The notes beneath the pieces are model-generated. The model had not been told where the DNA came from and ran no database searches. It saw only the letters and a program-made list of their open reading frames with translations. DNA of 36,855 nt from a bacterium. Its GTDB lineage: Bacteria; Chloroflexota; Dormibacteria; UBA8260; Bog-877. The translations under genes and the position numbers were made by a program. Within the stretch, counting starts at the first letter, position 1, and every line of letters begins with the position of its first letter. Location of the stretch: positions 1-36,855 of the forward strand of contig JAJYWT010000053.1 in assembly GCA_021791345.1 (NCBI GenBank), written 5' to 3'. Shown in pieces: positions 16,163 to 23,888 of this stretch.

Positions 16163-17569
16163 TCAATCGATCGCAGCCCCCTCGGCCATGCTGCGGGCCG
16201 ACTCCACCATCTCAAACAGCGCTGAGATCGGCTCCGCGGCCAGGGAGCGTCCCGCCTCCTTGCGCAGCCGGGCGATCGCCTGGTCGTGGTCCAGCGCCCG
16301 TCGGTAGGGGCGGTCCGAGGTGAGCGCCTCGAACACATCCGCCACGGCCACGATCTGGGCGCCGAAGGTGAGGTCTGGCCCCCGAAGGTGGCGATGGTAG
16401 CCGGAGCCGTCCAGCCGCTCATGGTGGGAGGCTGCCATCTCGGCGACGTCGCCGAGCGGCCACAGCGGAGCCAGAAGCTGGTAGCTGATCTCCGTGTGGG
16501 CCTGCATCTCCATGACCTCGGCGGGATCCATCGGTCCCGCCTTGTCGAGGATCGAGTTGCTGATCGCCAGTTTGCCGAGGTCCTGGAGCAGGGCGGCCAG
16601 GCAGATGCGGTCAGCCTCCTCCTCATCGAGGCCCATCACCGCCGCCATGCGCCGAGAGAGGAGCGCGGTGCGCGTGGAGTGGGTTGCGGTCCAGGGCGAC
16701 TTGGCGTCGACCACGCCTGCGAACACCTGGCCAATCTTCAGCATCTCGGCGAGGGTCGCCGTGGGGACGCGGCGCGGATGCGGATCGAGGTGCGCCACCT
16801 GCTCCGGATGGGTGATGGTCGCGAAGCGGTCCCAGAGCTTGTCTCCCCGCGCATGGACCAGAACCGCGTCGACCAGCTGGGGGTCGAACCAGGTCCCCCG
16901 GCGCCGCCGCAGCACCGACTCCACACTCCGCCGTCCCCCCAGCCGCCAGAAGATCTCAGCGGTCTGGCTGAGCAGGATGATGCGGCTGAGCAGGGGGATC
17001 TCCTCCCCCTTGAGCCCGCGCGGCCGCCCCGAGCCGTTCCAGTGCTCGTCCAGGCACAGCACCGCCTCGGCGGCGGGCTCACCCCAGCCCAGCTCGCGCA
17101 CCAGCTCCGCTCCGCGGGTGCAGCGGACCTGGACCAGCTCACTGGCAAGGCCGGGGCCCTTGGACCCCAGGGAGACCAGCTGGGCCATCTTTCTGGTGAT
17201 GGGGGCGGCGGGGGCGGTCTGGCGGATCGCGAAGAGGACTGACTTCCACTGGCTGCTCCAGTCGGCGATCTTGAGCCGAGCCTTGGTGGAGCGGTCATCG
17301 GCTCCGAACCAGTGGGTGACGCTGTAGGCGTTGGCCGAGCAGCCGGCGTCCTTGAGCAAGAGGGCGTAGAACAGCTCCTGGCGCTCCTGGGGGCCGAGCC
17401 CCACCCAATCACCCAGCTTCATTCCCAGCCAGCACGACCTGAGCGCATGACCCATCGGCTCGCCCTCGGCCAGGTCGAGGGCTCGGGACAGGGACGCCAT
17501 CACCAGCGAGCTGGGCATGGCTCCCTGGAAGTCGGCACGCAGCGGGGTGGGGGCGGGACTGGTGCTCAT
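16163..17569 (-). CDS. Tandem HD-GYP-like domain protein with altered HD dyads
   Basis: The 468 aa protein (ATG 17569) contains two HD-GYP-like halves. In the first, the HD dyad reads KD (LLLKDAGC, residues 73-74) and the later motif is EHWNGSGRPRGLKG. In the second, HSTRTALLSRRM, LLQDLGKLAISNSILDK (Gln329-Asp330), HTEIS and SHHERLDGSGYHRHLRG follow the HD-GYP order, but the histidine of the dyad is Gln and the GYP proline is His392. True HD-GYP enzymes hydrolyse c-di-GMP and need HD for metal binding. This one may therefore be a poor or inactive enzyme, perhaps a c-di-GMP or nucleotide sensor. It has no DNA-binding, receiver or membrane segment. It is divergent from efp across 231 bases. No clear ribosome binding site is seen. 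Confidence 0.82.
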   Translation of the reverse strand: MSTSPAPTPLRADFQGAMPSSLVMASLSRALDLAEGEPMGHALRSCWLGMKLGDWVGLGPQERQELFYALLLKDAGCSANAYSVTHWFGADDRSTKARLKIADWSSQWKSVLFAIRQTAPAAPITRKMAQLVSLGSKGPGLASELVQVRCTRGAELVRELGWGEPAAEAVLCLDEHWNGSGRPRGLKGEEIPLLSRIILLSQTAEIFWRLGGRRSVESVLRRRRGTWFDPQLVDAVLVHARGDKLWDRFATITHPEQVAHLDPHPRRVPTATLAEMLKIGQVFAGVVDAKSPWTATHSTRTALLSRRMAAVMGLDEEEADRICLAALLQDLGKLAISNSILDKAGPMDPAEVMEMQAHTEISYQLLAPLWPLGDVAEMAASHHERLDGSGYHRHLRGPDLTFGAQIVAVADVFEALTSDRPYRRALDHDQAIARLRKEAGRSLAAEPISALFEMVESARSMAEGAAID

Positions 17570-17641
17570 GCGAGCGCAGGATCTCACCGGGTCGATATGC
17601 CCGAGGTCGCGAAACTGCACCGGCTGCTGAAGAGGTTGTAG

Positions 17642-17700
17642 CAATGGCGTTAAGGTGGGCACGGTCGCGGCGGTCGGGAGGTGAAGTCCCACCGCCATTG
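17642..17700 (+). promoter_or_regulatory. Long stem-loop in the efp leader
   Basis: CAATGGC (17642-17648) pairs with GCCATTG (17694-17700) and GGTGGG (17654-17659) with CCCACC (17688-17693). This gives 13 uninterrupted pairs apart from a five-base bulge (GTTAA) on the 5' side, with a 28-base loop. The 5' arm contains the start codon of the possible leader peptide and the 3' arm contains its three proline codons. A second, shorter pairing (GGGATC 17708-17713 with GATCCC 17740-17745) lies around the leader stop. It matches no riboswitch family I recognise. Confidence 0.45.
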
Positions 17701-17724
17701 AGAAGCTGGGATCATCTGACCTGA
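17644..17724 (+). CDS. Possible 26-residue leader peptide with a Pro-Pro-Pro motif upstream of efp
   Basis: A short ORF starts at ATG 17644, with AAGAGG at 17630-17635, eight bases upstream, an unusually good ribosome binding site for this window. It stops at TGA 17722-17724, 76 bases before efp. The peptide starts MALRWARSRRSGG and has VPPPL encoded at 17686-17700. Ribosomes stall at Pro-Pro-Pro unless EF-P acts, and the next gene encodes EF-P. The proline codons sit in the 3' arm of the leader stem, so stalling there could change RNA folding or access to the efp start. The ORF, its ribosome binding site and the stem are seen directly; translation and regulation are inference. In GC-rich DNA a chance PPP is not rare. 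Confidence 0.4.
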   Translation: MALRWARSRRSGGEVPPPLRSWDHLT

Positions 17725-17800
17725 GGCGACCGCAGGGGAGATCCCGAGGCTCGCGGCCACTGGCCTGGCCAGCTCAGAACATGCGAAAAGGAGACCGCCG

Positions 17801-18361
17801 ATGATCGACGCCGGAGAGCTTCGAGCCGGCACCACCGTGGAGCGCAACGGGCAGCTGCTCGAGGTCCTGAGCTTCGAGCACATCAAGCTCGGGCGGGGCA
17901 CCGCCGTGGTGCGGACCCGACTGCGCAACCTCAACACCGGCGCCGTCACGGAGGAGACCTTCCGGCCCGAGGAGCGGTTTCCCAGGGCGAGGATCGAGAA
18001 GGTCGAGGTCCAGTACCTCTATAAGGACGGAGACTCCCATGTGGTGATGGACACCTCGACCTTCGACCAGGTGACGCTGAGCGAGGAGCAGTTCCAGGAG
18101 GCCGCCAAGTGGCTGAGGGAGTCTGACCACCTCTACCTGCTGCGCTATGAGGACCAGGTGCTGGGGGTGGAGGTTCCGATCTCGGTGACGCTGGAGGTCA
18201 CCCAGACCGACCCCGGCTTCAAGGGCGACACCGCCACCGGCACGTTCAAGCCGGCAACCCTCGAGACCGGTGTGGTGGTGGATGTCCCGTTGTTCGTGGC
18301 GGTCGGGGATCGGATCAAGGTCGACACCCGGACCGGCAAGTACTCCGAACGCGCGCAATGA
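17801..18361 (+). CDS. efp: Elongation factor P, with arginine at the loop tip
   Basis: Translation factor that binds between the P and E sites and rescues ribosomes stalled at consecutive prolines. The 186 aa product covers the KOW-like N-domain, both OB domains (YLYKDGDSHVVMDTSTFDQ; VPISVTLEVTQTDPGFKGDT) and the C-terminal signature (DRIKVDTRTGKYSERA). The tip loop reads HIKLGRGTA, with Arg32 where most bacteria have lysine in PGKG. EarP-rhamnosylated EF-P of beta/gamma-proteobacteria also has Arg32, but in a different loop (SGRN). ATG 17801 has AAGGAG seven bases upstream. Its stop overlaps the next start (ATGA). No modification gene (epmA, earP, ymfI) is in the window. Confidence 0.96.
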   Translation: MIDAGELRAGTTVERNGQLLEVLSFEHIKLGRGTAVVRTRLRNLNTGAVTEETFRPEERFPRARIEKVEVQYLYKDGDSHVVMDTSTFDQVTLSEEQFQEAAKWLRESDHLYLLRYEDQVLGVEVPISVTLEVTQTDPGFKGDTATGTFKPATLETGVVVDVPLFVAVGDRIKVDTRTGKYSERAQ

Positions 18362-18720
18362 CCAGCCCCCGCATCGCCGGTGCCAGGCCTGCGGGGCGGG
18401 TGCGGGTCGCCAGCGAGGTGGTTGCCTCGATCGCGGCGATGGCAGCGCTGCAGACCCACGGGGTGGCGGCGATATGCCAGAACCTGGGGGTCGGGGGGAC
18501 TCGTCCGCTTAGGGCCGAGCAGAGCCACAAGGGGGTGCGGCTGGAGATGGTCGGGAGCTCCGCGATCAAGGTCGAGGTCTACGTCTGCATCACCGGGGAC
18601 GCATCGGTACCGGAGCTGGCGGAGCAGCTGCAGGGAAGAGTCGAGAAGGACCTGCAGCAGATGCTGGGGCTGGAGGTGGTGGAGGTCAACGTTCACGTGG
18701 TCGAGATCGAGGAGGTCTGA
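18358..18720 (+). CDS. Asp23/Gls24-family envelope stress response protein
   Basis: A 120 aa protein with the Asp23 fold. GRVRVASEVVASIAAMAALQTHGVAA near the start and VEVYVCITGDASVPELAEQLQ with LGLEVVEVNVHVVEIEEV at the end match the family (YqhY/Asp23). No signal peptide or membrane helix is present. In Bacillota YqhY is encoded between acc genes or efp and nusB, as here, and is linked to lipid or envelope homeostasis. The start overlaps the efp stop by four bases and nusB follows directly, so all three are co-translated from one message. Confidence 0.88.
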   Translation: MTSPRIAGARPAGRVRVASEVVASIAAMAALQTHGVAAICQNLGVGGTRPLRAEQSHKGVRLEMVGSSAIKVEVYVCITGDASVPELAEQLQGRVEKDLQQMLGLEVVEVNVHVVEIEEV

Positions 18721-19182
18721 GTGGCTGGCCCCAGGCATCGGGGACGGCAGGCAGCCGTCAGCGTCCTCTTCGAGGTGGAGTCGAGGCCGGGGGAGTGGCA
18801 GGATGCGCTCTCGTACGTCGCCGAGGTGCAGGAGCTACGGCCCGATTCCACAGCGTTCGCCACAGAGCTGGTCTCCGGGGTGCTGGCGCACATGTCCGAG
18901 ATCGACTCGTTGCTGGAGGCCGCCTCCGTCAACTGGCGCCTGCAGCAGATGGGGGCGCTGGAGCGGGCGGTGCTGCGGCTGGCCGCCGAAGAGCTGGTCT
19001 GGCGTCGCCAGGATCCCCAGGCGGTGGTGATAGATGAGGCGGTTGAGATAGCCAAGGAGCTGGCCGGGCCGGAGGCAGGCGCCTTCGTGAACGGGGTGAT
19101 GGGCCGGGTGGTCAGGGAAGGGTGGGTCCCTCAGGGAGGTAGTGGGGATGCTGGCGCCGAGCCGAATCCTGCAGGTCGGTGA
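18721..19182 (+). CDS. nusB: Transcription antitermination factor NusB
   Basis: RNA-binding partner of NusE/S10 in rRNA antitermination. This 153 aa all-helical protein opens with RHRGRQAAVSVLFEVE and has the family's C-terminal blocks ALERAVLRLAAEEL and VVIDEAVEIAKELAGPEAGAFVNGVMGR. GTG 18721 follows the Asp23 stop without a gap, and the 3' end overlaps xseA by 35 bases. Position and length are typical. Confidence 0.95.
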   Translation: MAGPRHRGRQAAVSVLFEVESRPGEWQDALSYVAEVQELRPDSTAFATELVSGVLAHMSEIDSLLEAASVNWRLQQMGALERAVLRLAAEELVWRRQDPQAVVIDEAVEIAKELAGPEAGAFVNGVMGRVVREGWVPQGGSGDAGAEPNPAGR

Positions 19183-20467
19183 GCTCAACTCCCTGATCCG
19201 CGCCGACCTGGAGGAGGACCCGGATCTCGCGGACGTGTACGTCGAGGCGGAGATCGGGACCTGCAGCCGTTCTGCGGCCGGGCACCGCTATCTGACTCTG
19301 ACCGACTGCCGGCCCCAGGTGGCGGAGCCCGCCTCGATCAGGGCGGTCATGTTCCGCGGGGCGGGCCGAACCCTGGACTTCGAGCCCCAGACCGGCCAGC
19401 GGGTGATCGCCCATGGGCGCGTCTCCTTCTACCCCTCCCGCGGAGACGTGCAGCTCTACCTGGACCGCCTCGAGCCCACCGGCATCGGGGCGATCGCGAT
19501 CGCCTTCCAGCAGCTGGTCGCCAAACTGGAGGCGGAGGGCCTCTTCCGGCCCGAGCGCAAGCGTCCGGTTCCCTTCCTGCCCCGGTCGGTGGCGGTGGTC
19601 ACCTCCCCGAGGGGGGCCGCGATCAGAGACGTGATCCAGGTGATTCGCCGCCGCTGCCCGATCACCTCGGTCCTGGTGCTGCCGACCCTGGTGCAGGGGG
19701 AGGGTAGCCCGGCAGCGATTGTGGAAGCGCTCCGGCTGGCCGACCGCGTTGGCCCGGATGTCATCCTCCTGGTCCGGGGCGGCGGCTCGCTCGAGGACCT
19801 GCAGGCGTTCAACACCGAGGAGGTGGCCCGCGCGGTGGCCGCGCTGGCCCATCCCGTAATCACCGGGGTCGGGCACGAGACGGACACCACCGTGGTGGAC
19901 TTCATCGCGGACCGTCGGGCTGCGACCCCGTCGGTGGCGGCGGAGCTCGCGGTACCCGATCTGGAGCAACTGCGGGCGGACGTGGCGGCCAGGCGGTTGC
20001 GGCTGCGCCGGGGGTTCGACGCCCGGTTGGGTCAGATGGCCCAGTCACTGGCGCAGCAGCAGGCGAGGCTGCAGCGGCTGGCACCCCGCGTGCGGGTCGA
20101 GGCCGGACGCCAGGATCTGGACCGGATGACCGCTCGGCTCCAGCGCGCGGGTCTCCGGATCGTGTCCGAACGACGCTCTGAGCTGCTGGGCCGCCTGCGG
20201 CTGCTCCAGGCGAAGGGCCCGGGGCCGCGGCTGCTGCGTGCCCGTGAGGAGTTCGCAGGCCGGGTCGGGCGTCTCTCGGCCCTCAGCCCGCTGGCGGTGC
20301 TGAGTAGGGGATACTCGATAACCTACCTGGCGGACCAGGCGGTGATGCTGCGGGATCCCGCCCAGGTCAGGGCTGGAGATCGGCTCACAACCCGGGTGGC
20401 CGGGGGGACAGTCACCAGCACCGTGATCGACTCGAAGCCGCTGCAGGAGGTGGGCGATGGAGCGTGA
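19148..20467 (+). CDS. xseA: Exodeoxyribonuclease VII large subunit
   Basis: Catalytic subunit of ExoVII, which degrades single-stranded DNA to short oligonucleotides. An N-terminal OB-fold (about residues 1-100) is followed by the catalytic domain with SVAVVTSPRGAAIRDVIQV, ILLVRGGGSLEDLQAFN and ITGVGHETDTTVVDFIADRR, then a long coiled-coil (about 270-370) that binds XseB. The C-terminus contains LSRGYSITY. ATG 19148 has GGAGG eight bases upstream and is preferred over GTG 19142, which is too close to that site. The product is 439 aa. It overlaps nusB and xseB, its obligate partner. Confidence 0.96.
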   Translation: MLAPSRILQVGELNSLIRADLEEDPDLADVYVEAEIGTCSRSAAGHRYLTLTDCRPQVAEPASIRAVMFRGAGRTLDFEPQTGQRVIAHGRVSFYPSRGDVQLYLDRLEPTGIGAIAIAFQQLVAKLEAEGLFRPERKRPVPFLPRSVAVVTSPRGAAIRDVIQVIRRRCPITSVLVLPTLVQGEGSPAAIVEALRLADRVGPDVILLVRGGGSLEDLQAFNTEEVARAVAALAHPVITGVGHETDTTVVDFIADRRAATPSVAAELAVPDLEQLRADVAARRLRLRRGFDARLGQMAQSLAQQQARLQRLAPRVRVEAGRQDLDRMTARLQRAGLRIVSERRSELLGRLRLLQAKGPGPRLLRAREEFAGRVGRLSALSPLAVLSRGYSITYLADQAVMLRDPAQVRAGDRLTTRVAGGTVTSTVIDSKPLQEVGDGA

Positions 20468-20759
20468 ACCCGGGGCGCAGGCGGCGGTCGTGACGGCCGC
20501 CACGGAGACCCTTGACTACGAGGCGGCGTTGGGAGAGCTCGACGCGGTCCTGCAGCGTCTGGAGGACGGCAAGGCGCCCCTCGAGCAGGCGATGGAGCTC
20601 TACGAGCGGGGCGTGGCGCTGGTCAAGCGCTGCTCGGCCCTTCTGGATGGCGCTGAGAAGCGGGTGATGGAGCTTTCGATCGGACCCGACGGCGAGGTGT
20701 CCGAGCGCCCCTTCCAGCCGGGCGCTGAAGCCGACCCAGGCGCCGGCCGGGACGCTTGA
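20457..20759 (+). CDS. xseB: Exodeoxyribonuclease VII small subunit
   Basis: A 100 aa helical protein that binds the XseA coiled-coil. The family signature is DYEAALGELDAVLQRLEDGK followed by PLEQAMELYERGVALVKRC. The tail after about residue 75 is polar and probably disordered. It overlaps xseA by 11 bases, which is expected for subunits made in fixed ratio. Confidence 0.94.
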   Translation: MEREPGAQAAVVTAATETLDYEAALGELDAVLQRLEDGKAPLEQAMELYERGVALVKRCSALLDGAEKRVMELSIGPDGEVSERPFQPGAEADPGAGRDA

Positions 20760-20768
20760 CCACAGGTA

Positions 20769-21200
20769 GTGGCCCCACTCTTCTCCAATCAGTTCATATG
20801 GGTGCCCGCTCTCGCCTGGGCGATCGCGCAATGCCTCAAGGTCGCGACGGACTCGTGGAGGCGGCGGCGCTTCAGCGTACGGTCGATCGGACTCTCGGGA
20901 GGGATGCCGAGTTCCCACACAGCTCTCACCGTTTGCCTTACGACCCTGCTGGGTCGGCGTCTGGGCACCGGCTCACCCGTGTTCGCCGCCGCGGCGGTGC
21001 TCACGGTGGTGGTGATCTACGACGCCACCGGAGTGCGGCGCTCCGCCGGCCAGCAGGGGCTGATCCTCAACCGGATGATCGAGGATCTGCGCAGCCACCT
21101 GGGCCTGCGCTACGAGCGCGTGCGCGACTTTCTCGGCCACACTCCCTACGAGGTGCTGGCCGGGCTGATTCTGGGGTTTGCGATCGGGATGCTGCTCTGA
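20769..21200 (+). CDS. Divergent PAP2-family membrane protein (DUF212/YuiD-like)
   Basis: A 143 aa integral membrane protein. LSGGMPSSHTALTVCLTTLLG and VVVIYDATGVRRSAGQQ with HTPYEVLAGLILGFAIGMLL are the hallmarks of the DUF212 branch of acid phosphatase/PAP2 proteins. It has about four hydrophobic segments and retains the GMPSSH histidine. Family members are presumed lipid or isoprenoid phosphatases, but the substrate is not established. GTG 20769 lies nine bases after xseB, within the same operon. Confidence 0.88.
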   Translation: MAPLFSNQFIWVPALAWAIAQCLKVATDSWRRRRFSVRSIGLSGGMPSSHTALTVCLTTLLGRRLGTGSPVFAAAAVLTVVVIYDATGVRRSAGQQGLILNRMIEDLRSHLGLRYERVRDFLGHTPYEVLAGLILGFAIGMLL

Positions 21201-21261
21201 CGGCGCGACCGGACCTTGCGGAGCCCCTACCATCCAACCGACAACCCGCACAGGAGATGAG

Positions 21262-22173
21262 GTGAGCGTGGCCGAGCCCCGAGGAGTGATCGCCTTCTTG
21301 CTCAACCTGCACGAGGATCCAGAGGCCCCTCCGCTCTTGCAGGCGCTGTCCTTGGCCCGGGCGGCCGGGTTCCAGACCGTGGTGGCGCAGCGGGACGCCG
21401 AGAGCGTGATCCGGCCCCAGCTGCCGGGTCTACGCTTGCTGGTCTGCGTCGGCGGCGATGGGACCCTGCTGTACGGCGCCCGGCTGGTAGCCCCCGCCGG
21501 GGTCCCGGTCCTGGGTGTCAACCGAGGCCACCTGGGCTTTCTGGCCAGCGTTGAGCTGCCCGAGCTGCCCGCCGCCATCACCGCCTTCGCGGACGGGAGG
21601 TGCCGGCACCAGCTGCGGGGGACCCTCCGCGGGGTGATCACCTACGACGGAGCCTCACTCCCCGCAGAACGGGTGGAGATCGCCGTGAATGAGGTGGTCC
21701 TGAAGGCGGATGCGTTCAATCTGGTCCGGATCCGGGTCCGGGCGGACTCAGACCTCATCGGAGACTTCGACGCCGACGGCCTGATCGTGGCGACCAGCAT
21801 CGGGTCCACCGCCTACTCGCTATCGGCGGGCGGCCCCCCCCTCGACCCCGCGGTGCCCGCGCTGGTGTTGACCGCGCTCAACCCCCACGCGATTCTCACT
21901 CGCTCCCTGGTGATTCCCGACAGCTGCGAGGTGGTGGTGGAGATGCTGCGGGGCCGAGCCGTGGTGGCGGCGGACGGCTTCCCCTGGGGAAGCCTGGTTG
22001 AGAAAGGGGAGATGAGGGTCGGCCGCGGGCCCCAGCTGGACCTGTGCGAGCCCCCGGGCACCGCCGGGTTCTTCTCCCGACTGCGGTCCAAGACCGGCTT
22101 TGGCAGAGTGCTTAAGGTGCCCGCGTCCGCTGGCGAGGTGGACCTCCACCCGCTTTCCGATCCTTGGGGCTGA
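21262..22173 (+). CDS. nadK: NAD kinase
   Basis: Phosphorylates NAD to NADP using ATP or polyphosphate. CVGGDGTLLYGARLV (GGDGT motif), NRGHLGFLASVE, NEVVLKA and DGLIVATSIGSTAYSLSAGGP are all present in a 303 aa product. GTG 21262 is chosen because AGGAG lies five bases upstream; GTG 21268 is two codons further in. The 61 bases before it hold TACCAT (21228-21233), so a weak internal promoter is possible. Followed by recN, a common nadK-recN pairing. Confidence 0.95.
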   Translation: MSVAEPRGVIAFLLNLHEDPEAPPLLQALSLARAAGFQTVVAQRDAESVIRPQLPGLRLLVCVGGDGTLLYGARLVAPAGVPVLGVNRGHLGFLASVELPELPAAITAFADGRCRHQLRGTLRGVITYDGASLPAERVEIAVNEVVLKADAFNLVRIRVRADSDLIGDFDADGLIVATSIGSTAYSLSAGGPPLDPAVPALVLTALNPHAILTRSLVIPDSCEVVVEMLRGRAVVAADGFPWGSLVEKGEMRVGRGPQLDLCEPPGTAGFFSRLRSKTGFGRVLKVPASAGEVDLHPLSDPWG

Positions 22174-22175
22174 GT

Positions 22176-23885
22176 TTGCTGGTCGAGCTCAGGGTCGAGA
22201 ACCTGGCGGTCATGGCGCGGGCGGGATGCTCCTTCGGTCCGGGACTCAACGCGGTCACGGGCGAGACCGGTGCGGGCAAGTCGGTGCTGCTGGCCTCCCT
22301 GGCCCTGGCCCTTGGTGGGCGGGCCGATCCGCAGCTCGTCCGGGCCGGGTCGGAGCGGGGGTCGGCGCATGCGGTGTTCTCAGATGTGCCCGGGTCTGCC
22401 GCAACGGCGCTGGTGGCGCTCGGCGTGGACCCCGGGGATGTGCTGGTGCTGGGGCGGGAGCTGCTGCGGTCGGGACGAACCAGCGCCAGGATCAATGCCC
22501 AGACCGTGCCGGTGTCCACGGTGCGGGAGGTGGGAGAGGCCCTTCTGGAGGTCCATGGCCAGGGAGTCTCCTCCCGCTGGCTGATGGAGTCGGAGCAGCG
22601 CCAGGCGATCGACGCCTTCGGCGGCGAGATGCTGATCGCGCTCAGGGACGGGGTCGCCGAGCTCTTCGACCGGCGCCAGGAAACCCTCGCTGAGCTCGTG
22701 CGGCTGCGGGGGCTGGAGCATCAGGAGCAGCGCGAGCTGGAGCAGGCGGTGCTGGATCTCGAGGAGCTGCGCGCGGCCGCCCTGGTGACCGGAGAGGACC
22801 GTGACCTCCTCAGTGAGCGTGAGCGCCTGCTGCATTCGGCGCGCCTGCGCGAAGCCGCCGAGCAGCTGCATCTGGCGGCTGGCGGAGGCGACCCGGCCGA
22901 TGCCGGGCCGACCCTGGCCCGAGCCCTTCAGCAGGCTCGCGGGCTGGCCGGGATCGACCCGGAACTGGACCGGGCGGTCGCGCAGGCCCGGGAGGTGGTC
23001 GTGCTTTTGCAGGAGCTGGTGCTCCAGCTGAGCTCATATCTCGACACCCTCCCCGACGACGACTCCCGCCTGGGCCAGGTGGAGGAACGGCTGGCGCTGT
23101 TGGAACGGCTGGCCCGCCGCCACGGCGGCAGCCTGGAGGCGGCGATTGAGCGCCGGGAACAGGCGGCCCGCCTGGTCGCCGAGCGCGGTGGCATCACCGG
23201 TCGCCTCGGTGAGCTGGAGGCCGAGCTGGGAGCGCTGGACGGCCGTCTGGCGGAGGCCTGCACGAAGCTCACAGCGGCCAGGGAAGCCGCCGCCCGGGAG
23301 TTGGAGCGTGAGGTGACCGGGGATCTGCGCCAGATGCTGATGCCCCATGCTCGGTTCGCGGCCCGGGTCTGGCGCCAGCTCGGGCCGGGCGGGATCGCGC
23401 TGCCTGACGGCACCGCGGTGGAGGTCGGGCGTGACGGGTGGGACCGGGTCTCCTTCGAGCTCGCGGCCAACCGGGGGGACCAGCCGCGTCCACTGCGGGA
23501 CACCGCCTCCGGGGGCGAGCTGTCGCGGGTTGCGCTCGCCCTGCTCTCCCACCTCAGCCAGCGCTCTGGAGTCGGCACCGTGGTGTTCGACGAGATCGAC
23601 CAGGGGCTTGGGGGCGAGGCCGCCAACCGGGTTGGCGAGCTCCTGCGGCAGGCGGCTCAGAGCCGCCAGGTCATCTGTGTGACCCATCTGGCGCCTATCG
23701 CGGCCCGAGCCAGCACCCACCTCCGGGTTGTCAAGACCGAAGAGGGTGGGGGTGTCAGCAGTCGGATCGAGCAGCTGGACCAGGACGGACGGGTTGAGGA
23801 ACTTGCCCGGCTGCTGGCCGGCGAGGCGACACCGAGGGTGGCCAGGCAGCACGCGCAGGAGCTGTTGCTGGCCGTGGGCCGTTAG
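22176..23885 (+). CDS. recN: DNA repair protein RecN
   Basis: SMC-like ATPase that acts at double-strand breaks. It has a Walker A motif (AVTGETGAGKS) near the N-terminus, long coiled-coil arms (about residues 150-370), an ABC signature (RDTASGGELSRVALAL) and Walker B (VVFDEIDQGLGGEAANRVG), with CVTHLAPIAARA as the switch region. The 569 aa length is normal. TTG 22176 gives the standard LLVELRVENLAV beginning two bases after nadK; TTG 22164, overlapping nadK, is the alternative. Confidence 0.96.
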   Translation: MLVELRVENLAVMARAGCSFGPGLNAVTGETGAGKSVLLASLALALGGRADPQLVRAGSERGSAHAVFSDVPGSAATALVALGVDPGDVLVLGRELLRSGRTSARINAQTVPVSTVREVGEALLEVHGQGVSSRWLMESEQRQAIDAFGGEMLIALRDGVAELFDRRQETLAELVRLRGLEHQEQRELEQAVLDLEELRAAALVTGEDRDLLSERERLLHSARLREAAEQLHLAAGGGDPADAGPTLARALQQARGLAGIDPELDRAVAQAREVVVLLQELVLQLSSYLDTLPDDDSRLGQVEERLALLERLARRHGGSLEAAIERREQAARLVAERGGITGRLGELEAELGALDGRLAEACTKLTAAREAAARELEREVTGDLRQMLMPHARFAARVWRQLGPGGIALPDGTAVEVGRDGWDRVSFELAANRGDQPRPLRDTASGGELSRVALALLSHLSQRSGVGTVVFDEIDQGLGGEAANRVGELLRQAAQSRQVICVTHLAPIAARASTHLRVVKTEEGGGVSSRIEQLDQDGRVEELARLLAGEATPRVARQHAQELLLAVGR

Positions 23886-23888
23886 GCC

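Noticed and set aside
17570..17800. Known riboswitch (for example c-di-GMP type I) in the HD-GYP/efp intergenic region
   Set aside because: The stem is strong, but the conserved core bases of riboswitch families I can recall are absent, and the short ORF explains the arms better.
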